Source of the DNA: Streblospio benedicti
Taxonomy: Eukaryota > Annelida > Polychaeta > Spionida > Spionidae
Direction: 5' to 3'
Assembly (NCBI GenBank): GCA_019095985.1
Contig: CM032669.1
Location: 4,775,998 to 4,839,997 of the forward strand
DNA length: 64,000 nucleotides
Position numbers and translations under genes: made by a program. This document shows, piece by piece, positions 56,696 to 64,000 of this stretch; the first letter of the stretch is position 1, and every line of letters begins with the position of its first letter. The notes below the pieces were generated by a model that did no database searches, was not told the DNA's origin, and saw only the letters and a program-made list of their open reading frames with translations.

Positions 56696-59149
56696 ATGAC
56701 TTCTAAATCTCGAATAGACATGCAGCATGGTTTTATGAGGAGTATTATCCGAAATCAAGTGGATAGGTAGATTGCTTTTATCCTACATGCCATAGAAGGA
56801 GTTTCACATAGTTGTTTAGAATACTCAATGTCAATGTCAATGAAATGATGATAAATTTTACTGGATTTAAGTTTTTATTACTATAATGTGTTGTTAAATT
56901 TGTTTTCAATTCATTTTATTTCAAATTGTTTATTCGTAATGACTTGTAATAGGCCCTAGGCCTAAATTACTAAATGAACTATACTATACTATACTATACT
57001 AATGTTGGCCAAACGCTGAATGCTCCATCAAATTAAATCAAGCTCATAGGCTCCTATCCAGTTAAGTCAAGTCGTTTATTAGATTTTTCAAAATACATGC
57101 TACCGCCTGAAGAAAACAGAGTAAAAAAAGGATAAATACCATAAAATGAAAGACCACAGTAAAACGAATGAATAAGATTTGGAGTCAAATTAGTCCTATT
57201 AGAAGTGCTCCTTTTGAGTAGAACTAGTGCTATTCACATCCAAGGCGTGTTTATCTGCTGGTTGGTTACATTGATTGTCTGACAGGTTGCACCACATAGA
57301 TGCATGAGTAATGAAAGATCCTTAATAAATTTTAGCATATAACAGTCTCCCATTTAGCTATTAGTCTGCTCGTCCGGACTAGTAGACATATGAGAGGACT
57401 AGAGCTAAATTCAATTCACTCGTCCTGCATACAAGTAGCTGCTGAGCTAGAAGTTACTTTTTTAAAGTTACTAGTCTTGCTGAACATTAACTATTGAAGC
57501 CTTAACTGGGAGACTGATATAAGACAATCTGCTTTTTTCAGAGATAATTATGACAAAGAAGTTAAAGCTATGAAAGCAAACAAGAAGCAACAGTCAAGGA
57601 ATGGTAAAAAGCCAGACTTGCAGCCTTATGTTCCTCCATCAAAAGGTGCACATTCCAGAATTGCATGTTAGTAGGCTGTTTAATTATGCAAATTTGTTTA
57701 TTTATATTCACAATTAATGTAGATTTAGTGCTTTTGAATATATGTATTTTAAAAATGAGTTCTTATAATATTTACGGAGTACATATTTCAGTGCAGCCAC
57801 TTTTATATACGTATATCCCTTGTCTGTATTATTCCATTATCTGGATGCTCTGCTATAGTCCTATTTTTCTGGATGTACATGGGGCTTATTCAGGGCTGCC
57901 AACCCATTCTGCCGCACGTGTGTAATTTTCATTACTAACTTGCTGTTTTTTACCTCATTTGTGCGTACTTCAATGTGTAATAATTTGTTAGTTTTCAACT
58001 TTTTGATGATGAGGCCCATTCACATGCTTTTTGACATCATATGAGCCACTTTTTTGAAGTAGAAAAGTTAGTATTGCACAACTTGCATAGAGCATGAAAG
58101 GCGATTTTCCTTATGATATTAGCATCCAAAGTTTATAATCCGCTCACAATGAATTTCATGATTACACTAAATATTCTATTAATCCATTATAATTATAAAT
58201 AATAGCACATGTCAAATATTTTTATCTCCATGCTTCCATGTACATTGACCAATCTGATCTTAAACTGTTTTAAGGAAATGGGCTTTTTTCAAAGGCTGTT
58301 TGATTCAAACTCTTTATTGGCCGACAGCATGGGGCAGCCAATCACAATTGGCTGACCAGAGTATTTTTGTCGAATCTGGTTGGCAGGCTTTTGTAATTTA
58401 TGAACATATACAGAAAAAAATCCATACTCCACAACTATATTGAAGGCCCTAATGTGTAGTATTTGACTGTTCAGTTATATGGTTTAGGGGGGTCCAAAAT
58501 CGTGATAAATACCTAAATTATTTGGGTTGGCAGCTCCTTATTACACGTGAGTCGAATTAGCTGGCGATTTTTGAATTTGAGGGTGGAAACTCATTGAAGG
58601 TTGCTGCCCCCAACACTCAGTTATTTTATATCCTCCCAATGTATCCGGTTAAAACAGGTTGCACTGAACACTGAGAATTTTGATGTGTTGAGAACAGGTT
58701 GTGAAATGTCACTAACAAATATTTAGATATTAAATGAAAATAATTATCAAGTTATCAACATTGTGAAATTCATTTTATTTTTTAATTTATAGCGCTTCAT
58801 GATGAAGAGAGTTATTTGTTCAAATTTGAATATGAAGATCTTCATGGTGTAGTTCACAACTTCGATGTATATATGGTATGACTTCATACACTTGCATTTT
58901 ATTGTCTAATAAATTGCTTCAGTACATTAAAATTTAATTCAACCAATCAACACTAACACCTGTTGGTTTTAAATGATTATAATTCTACTATTGTTTGATT
59001 CTCAGGATGATAACCCGAGTCACATAGCGCGACAAGTGGACATTACATGTCAAGATCAGCTGACTCCCCTTATGGTGAGAGCATTGAGTAAGTTCTTGAA
59101 AGAAGAGATGGATAAAGCGAAACATGTTCGTGCTGAAAGTAAGACATGA
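56696..59149 (+). CDS. C2orf68: UPF0561 protein, C2orf68 homologue
   Basis: Four exons, 56696-56766, 57542-57645, 58793-58875 and 59006-59149, join in phase at GT-AG borders to give 133 residues. The N terminus (MQHGFMRSIIRNQVDRDNYD) matches the human MNHGFVHHIRRNQIARDDYD block. KKPDLQPYVPPSK matches KPDLQVYLP. SYLFKFEYEDLHG..HNFDVYMDDNPSHIA matches LFCLEYEADSGEVTSVIVYQ and the following GDDP. The C-terminal helix TPLMVRALSKFLKEEMDKA matches PPMREALKLRIQEEIAK. The function of this small conserved family is unknown. No signal peptide or membrane segment. The human protein is somewhat longer (about 166), mainly by an N-terminal extension and a linker. The start was chosen because an upstream in-frame ATG is absent and the conserved block follows. 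An AATAAA lies at about 60015. Confidence 0.92.
57337..57521. mobile_element. hAT-like MITE, 173 bp, 26 bp before C2orf68 exon 2
   Basis: Element 57343-57515 has ends CAGTCTCCCATTTAGC and the inverse CTTAACTGGGAGACTG. It is flanked by ATATAA at about 57336-57341 and 57516-57521. Inside are CTCGTCC words in both orientations. The CAG...CTG ends and 6-bp duplication match the type at 15684. Its right end lies 26 bp before the first base of exon 2, so the branch point of intron 1 may be within it. Confidence 0.78.
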
Positions 59150-60046
59150 AGTACCATTCTTTGCTCACAAAGTGGGTAATGTTGGATCTGTATGGATTGC
59201 TTCCAAGATTGAGAGAAGAGAGAATGCTACTCATTAATTTTTGGGTTGTGAAAGTTTGGATGTGAACGTGTTCTCGATCACCTGCTAATGCACCTATGTT
59301 CAAGAAAGCATTGAGTACTGATGTAATACATTGGTTGTTTAGGATTACATGTATTTATAAACCCATTTCACATGGTATTTCTTGTATGACATTCTCAAAA
59401 TGAGGTCCTTAATCAGATCATTGATAACATGTGAAATGGATTCTTGTTCACAGTTAACATGCGTGGTTTGGCTTAAGAAATACAAATGTGAGGATTAAGC
59501 ATATTGTAGTAATAATGCAATAGACTTCATTTTTGGGTTTACATTGAAATAGGAACATAACATTCCTTTGGTATTTTATGATTGATGTCTATAAACTAAT
59601 ACATCCTTTCTGTGCCTTACATAGAGATGATTCTAGGACAGAACAGCAAACAGAAAGCCTTTGACTTATGCAATGACATTTTGTGTATTCATCACCAACT
59701 TTTGTACATCAAAATAATTCCTAAAATCATTATAGCGTAATGAGCAGAAAGAATATGGAACTGTGTTTCTTAATTTATGTGAATAATCGTTTCTAAAACT
59801 GCTTAGATAAGAATTGACCAAGTTAAAGGAATGTGTATATTGATGATTTGTGTTGAAGTTTCTCCATGTTGATTATTTAAGTTTGACGCTCCTTCGTAAG
59901 GCATTTATACATTTTGTAACGTACAACTTTTTTCCATGCAACTAGACTTACTAGTGCAGATGTATCCGGTACTTGTGAAGAGGATATTTTATGTGGTTGA
60001 TGAGGATTATTTATGAATAAAATCAAAATCAAATTTTAAAACAAAA
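59150..60046 (+). other. 3' UTR/flank of the C2orf68 homologue
   Basis: No coding signal. GAATAAAATCAAAATC at about 60015 is the strongest candidate polyadenylation signal in this stretch. Confidence 0.45.
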
Positions 60047-60449
60047 TTTCATTCCAGTGTTTTATACACTGGCTTGTACCCAATTAATTGCGTCCGTCCG
60101 TCCGGTTCGTTACCCCTCTACAGGTCGCATCGTTTGAGCTAGGATGCTCAAATTTGGCATGTCCATTGGAAATGGTGACCACAAGAACTCATATTTCACA
60201 TGGGCCCAAACGGTCCATATTTGGGCCCATTATTAGGTCCATTTTACTAGTGAATCACATTCTTATTACTATTTGAATGCACCATTATAATCAATATTCT
60301 ATAACCACAAACTCCAGACACATCGGCTCCAAAAAATGTATCCACTTCTTGGTAATAGATACTGCTATAAATCAATAATCAACCAATATATACAGTGACA
60401 TTCCAGTGTATTAAACACTGGTTTGCCCTCACCGGGGGCGCTTTTCATT
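60047..60449 (+). repeat. 'TCCGTCC...GGGCCCA...CAGTG' dispersed repeat, copy 2
   Basis: Fuller copy of the family at 11205-11461. ATTCCAGTGTTTTATACACT near the start and ATTCCAGTGTATTAAACACT near the end are direct repeats, each a short hairpin. GGTTCGTTACCCCTCTA, GGTCGCATCGTTTGAGCTAG and CCTCACCGGGGGCGCTTTTC are shared with copy 1. Confidence 0.72.
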
Positions 60450-60707
60450 TCATCAAGAATACAGCCAAAAAAGAGAACTACTGCTATACATAAAATTGAT
60501 AAGAGAAAATTGGTATAAAAAATATTACTTTTATAGAAACCCGTTTTGGTTAAAGGAAGTTATGCCACAAAAGGTGGGTTTGGATAATTAAAATCTGTAG
60601 TATACTTTGGTGTCCATACAAATTATTTTTCTTTATTGTATAAAAATCATTAAAAATTGAAAATAGATACTTAAAATAGAATTTAGAAGGTATATAGCAT
60701 GTGCTCT

Positions 60708-60855
60708 CATGTTGCTTCAGTTTGTCTTGCGATGCAATAGAATAATAAACCAAAATTTTTAGTCCAAATGCAATTTAATAAATTTTGGATTGCATTTGGA
60801 CTAAAAATTTTGGTTGATTATTCTATTGCATCGTAAGACAAACTGAAGCAACATG
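60708..60855. repeat. 67-bp-arm hairpin, 14-nt loop
   Basis: 60708-60774 (CATGTTGCTTCAGTTTGTCT ... GTCCAAATGCAAT) is repeated inverted at 60789-60855 with two mismatches. No coding sequence. It may be a fold-back MITE or a source of double-stranded RNA if transcribed. Confidence 0.9.
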
Positions 60856-60959
60856 ATTTGAAAATAGATAATCTATACTATATGACGTAGCATAGATGAA
60901 GTCACTATTTCCAAGCTCCTACCACTTATAATCATATTGATATTCACGTTGATTTTTAT

Positions 60960-61160
60960 AATACAAGAGCACCATAAGGGTCCTATATTGCTCACCTGCA
61001 TGCCTGCATAAATTGGGCATTAAAATTAAGTTGGAGGTGCCCAGGTGAAAAATGAAAGTTTCAGTTAATACAAAATGTTTTAGATGCACCTGTGGAAAGG
61101 GTCAATTTTACACCCCAGGGTCATGATTCCAATATACGACAGCCATACAAGTTTTATGCA
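60960..61160 (+). repeat. ACAAGAGCACCATAAGGG...GCTCACCTG module and companion
   Basis: ACAAGAGCACCATAAGGGTC is followed by CTATATTGCTCACCTG and, 100 bp on, GGGTCAATTTTACACC, CCAGGGTCATGATTCCAATA and CAGCCATACAAGTTTTATGC. The second part recurs loosely at 63125-63310. I know this module from many marine invertebrate genomes; its class is unclear to me. Confidence 0.55.
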
Positions 61161-64000
61161 GTTGCCAACCTCAAATTTTGAAATTTCTGAATCCAGAGGC
61201 CAAAATTTCTGAATCTTACGTTTAAAATATATTTTTAACTTATATATAACTTAGAAGACTATTTTATAACACTGTTCTGTGTTTAGAAGGGTGAATGAAC
61301 AGTAAAAATGCACATAAAAGTGTAATTAACTTGGTTTCAACATATTTGATTAAAAAAAAATACAAAGGTTTTGACAATGGTCGTCCTACTTTTCGCATAA
61401 AACATACAAAGTAAGTAAAGTACGTGATGTTTTTTAATTTGAACCATTTTGTGTTATCTTGTTGGACATTTGAAAGAAAGTATCTTTTTTAAGTCTTTCA
61501 AGTACCCGATTTTGCTGTAAATTATACACTGGAATGCAGAAAAATGTATCACATTTTCAACAACAAAAAATATGGGGGATATCCCCCAAACCCCCTGCCA
61601 TTGGCGCCGCGGGGGGAAGAGTGTCTATTGACACACATAATGATAGTCATGCATGTAGTTTTAAGAGCACTCGGTATGTGCAAATGAACATCCTTAAAAG
61701 GTCAGGCGTGTACAACAATGATAATACATCTTATGACATGTTATGTCTTGTATGCACCACGAATTTTCACCATATTTATGTATTCCTTTGACTTCTGATG
61801 CTCCACAATGACAATGTCGTATCTACCAGTATGTTGGATACTAAAATCATCCAATATCAGACGTGACGCATACTCTTTTTCTATGCAGTGATATGATTGT
61901 ATGTTTTTTCATACTCGTCCCTGTACTTTTGCAACATTACGTTACTGGAGAGCACAAAAATTCATTTATTTTCAATAATTCTCATTAGTTTTACTTTCAT
62001 ATATCGTTGAGAAGTCTTGTGGTGCAGGTGCATTGTGCATTTCACGACCAGCAGAATCTGTCAGTCTCAATCATCGTAGCTGACTACCACATAAATGATT
62101 ACACGCACAAACTGGGCTTCGCTGATCGAGACTATCGCTGTTAGGACATTTAAATAGAGCGCATTTTTGTGCGCCGGTAAAAACGTGTTTACACGATGCG
62201 TGGTTCAATCGAGTACATGCGATAAAAAACATCGGTATTTTAAGAAAAAAAAACATTTTAAAACATTTGGGTTATTTCCACTGAATTTCGGAATAAAGAT
62301 AATTCCGTCGGAAGCTTCGGAATGATTTCGAAATACTTGGCAACTCTGTTATCCAGTCCCTAGCCACCCCACAGGACAAATAAAAGATTTCAGATCCCAC
62401 TAACACGAGTCTATGGTAACTCACGGTCATGGGCACCACATATGGACAGCCTGGCGTGTGTGGATGACTTTTAAATCGATTTGTCGTGATAATCCAGGTA
62501 GCCTCCAGAAGTGACAAAATGTACCTCCACGTGCCGCCCTCAGAAATGTTAATTTCATACATATTCAACTGTTTCAAAATCATGCCAAAATAACTTTGCT
62601 TGATGCAAAATTGCATGCCCGAGCAAAATACTTTACAAATGCCTTAGTATACTCAGCTACCCCCAACAGTAAGAAAACCGACTGTTTGAAATACTTAAAC
62701 TTGACCCATACATGATTTTAATCTATGAACTCTGGGTAATTTTTAGACAAACAAACCAAATCACGTGACTTTTCATGTGTTTTACCGTGCATTCTGGGAA
62801 TTTGTTAGACAAACATTGATAGAGACTAAATCAGTTTCCTTGTCTTCGCCATCACACGGACTGGTTGATCAAGACTAAATCACCTAGCGGCCAAAACGGG
62901 TACTACGATCGCACCCTAACATTATGCTAATATTTCTAGGAGCGAACCGGTGTATAGTAAGTGTGTTTATAAACAAACACGTGCAACCACTATTATTTTT
63001 AGGACTAGACCCTTAAGGTCAAGCTAATTGGCACACAGGAAGAGTGCAAAAGTAACACTTTGACTTGAGGTCAATGACATTTGACCAATACCTAATGGTA
63101 TTCCAAGCATACAAGTTTCATTTATTCCAATTTTGGGTAGGTTGGTCAATTTGCCACCGAGGGGCACGATTATGCAAATATAGTTCTAGGGTCACATGCT
63201 GTTTCACAGCAAAGCAAATGAAAATTATTCAGAAAATATGTGCAAGTTTGGTTTTACACCCAGGGTCATGACTCTAATATTATATGATGACTTGACAGCC
63301 ATACAAGTTTTGGGGGGTAGGTTAATTTTTTCATAAAAATCAGGATTGTTAGCCAACCCCACCTTTGACATTTTAATGAGGAAAAAAATAGCACCACATT
63401 AAATCCACCTTTTATTGTTCAAAATTCATGTGAAAGTTCTAACTAAAAAGAAGCAAGCTTCTCTTCACAACCATTCATTCAGATCCCTTACAAATATTTT
63501 GTAATGGTCATTTCGAAAGCAAATGGTTACCGGCTAACCATTTCAAAGTAGGTCTCAACGTGTAGTTACCATCATCAAGTGGTTCACAAAATATTATCCT
63601 TGTTTAGTTTGACAAGCATAGTGTCCGAAAGGTTTTAAACAAGGTGGACCACGAAGTTGCATAGAATTGGAGAGTACAATCATCAGTATTCTGTGTTGAG
63701 AATAATTCACAATTTAATTCTAGGTTAGAAATTGGAGCAGCCTGCCCCGCAATATAAAACATTTAAGATAAAAAACGACAAAAAATGAAAAACGAAAAAA
63801 AAAAAAAAAAAGACAAATTTGAAACAAATCTAAAGAGAAGCTTGTATCGTTTCAACAAGGGATTCACATGGTAAAAACCACACAAAAACAAAGAACAAAT
63901 AAAAACAGGAACTTTATACACAGAAAGAATTAGCAGTTGTACCTACAAACTAATTGTGGCTAACTTAATGCTATATACTTCTTTAAAAATACAACACACT
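61161..64000. other. No gene recognised; repeat pieces
   Basis: 61556-61620 holds GGGGGATATCCCCC and GGCGCCGCGGGGGG, related to the GC-module repeats at 10556 and 12070. 62272-62616 (-) has an open frame of 114 codons with a possible exon donor (ACCGTGAGT) near 62430, but no resemblance I recognise. 63060-63330 carries two more copies of the GGTCAAT...GGGTCATGA module. A poly(A) run occurs at about 63796-63812. The remainder is featureless to me. Confidence 0.4.

Noticed and set aside
62272-62616. 114-codon minus-strand frame as a new gene
   Set aside because: No family resemblance, ordinary composition, and only one possible donor site. Kept as a remark in the flank entry.
1-64000. CRISPR arrays, bacterial operons or phage genes
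   Set aside because: Spliced animal genes, LINEs and MITEs throughout. No direct-repeat/spacer array or bacterial gene was seen.

Overview
This window looks like nuclear DNA from a marine invertebrate animal. Its genes have spliced exons with GT-AG borders and animal-type products: TELO2, a beta-1,3-galactosyltransferase, SUPT7L, a Cdc42-like GTPase, DFFA/ICAD, a WBP1/VOPP1-like membrane adaptor and the C2orf68 homologue. The genes sit as GC-richer islands in AT-rich, repeat-dense DNA. Some repeats recall ones I associate with lophotrochozoans and hemichordates: an ACAAGAGnnCCAT...GCTCACCTG module near 60964, and 'ggtcaatttt...ccccaggggcatgattc' modules near 42080, 61120 and 63150. I cannot name the species. 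Family assignments rest on remembered sequences, not on searches.

Layout. 1-2065: the 5' half of a broken Ty3/Gypsy-type LTR retrotransposon on the minus strand, running off the left edge. 2448-19902: scattered exons of a TELO2 gene (+), with an in-frame stop, a frame change inside one exon and missing exons. Its introns hold a 2.3-kb TIR transposon, a 3.3-kb Tx1/L1-like LINE with a clean 12-bp target duplication, LINE and Penelope debris, an NHL-type mobile ORF remnant, and an intact single-exon GT31 glycosyltransferase (14060-15079, -). 23443-24609: SUPT7L as one uninterrupted ORF (-). 24610-31939: a gene-poor stretch with a three-copy 165-bp tandem array. 31940-33574: a two-exon Cdc42-like GTPase (+). 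34755-35649: a Harbinger-like MITE. 38524-45539: DFFA/ICAD (-) with four recognised exons and introns packed with MITEs, hairpins and a 1.1-kb palindromic Penelope-like insertion. 47074-51914: the C-terminal exons of a WBP1/VOPP1/Shisa-like protein (+). 54950-56260: a CR1/jockey-like LINE fragment (+) interrupted by a MITE. 56696-59149: the complete four-exon C2orf68 homologue (+). 59150-64000: repeats and unrecognised sequence.

The genes are unrelated housekeeping or signalling genes, and nothing suggests an operon or a gene cluster with one function. The most unusual content is in the repeats. Several loci carry hammerhead-ribozyme-like cores ((C/T)TGAnGA, hairpin, GAAA), two of them in long inverted repeats. 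Several MITE types have short arrays inside their terminal inverted repeats. Several insertions sit very close to splice sites.
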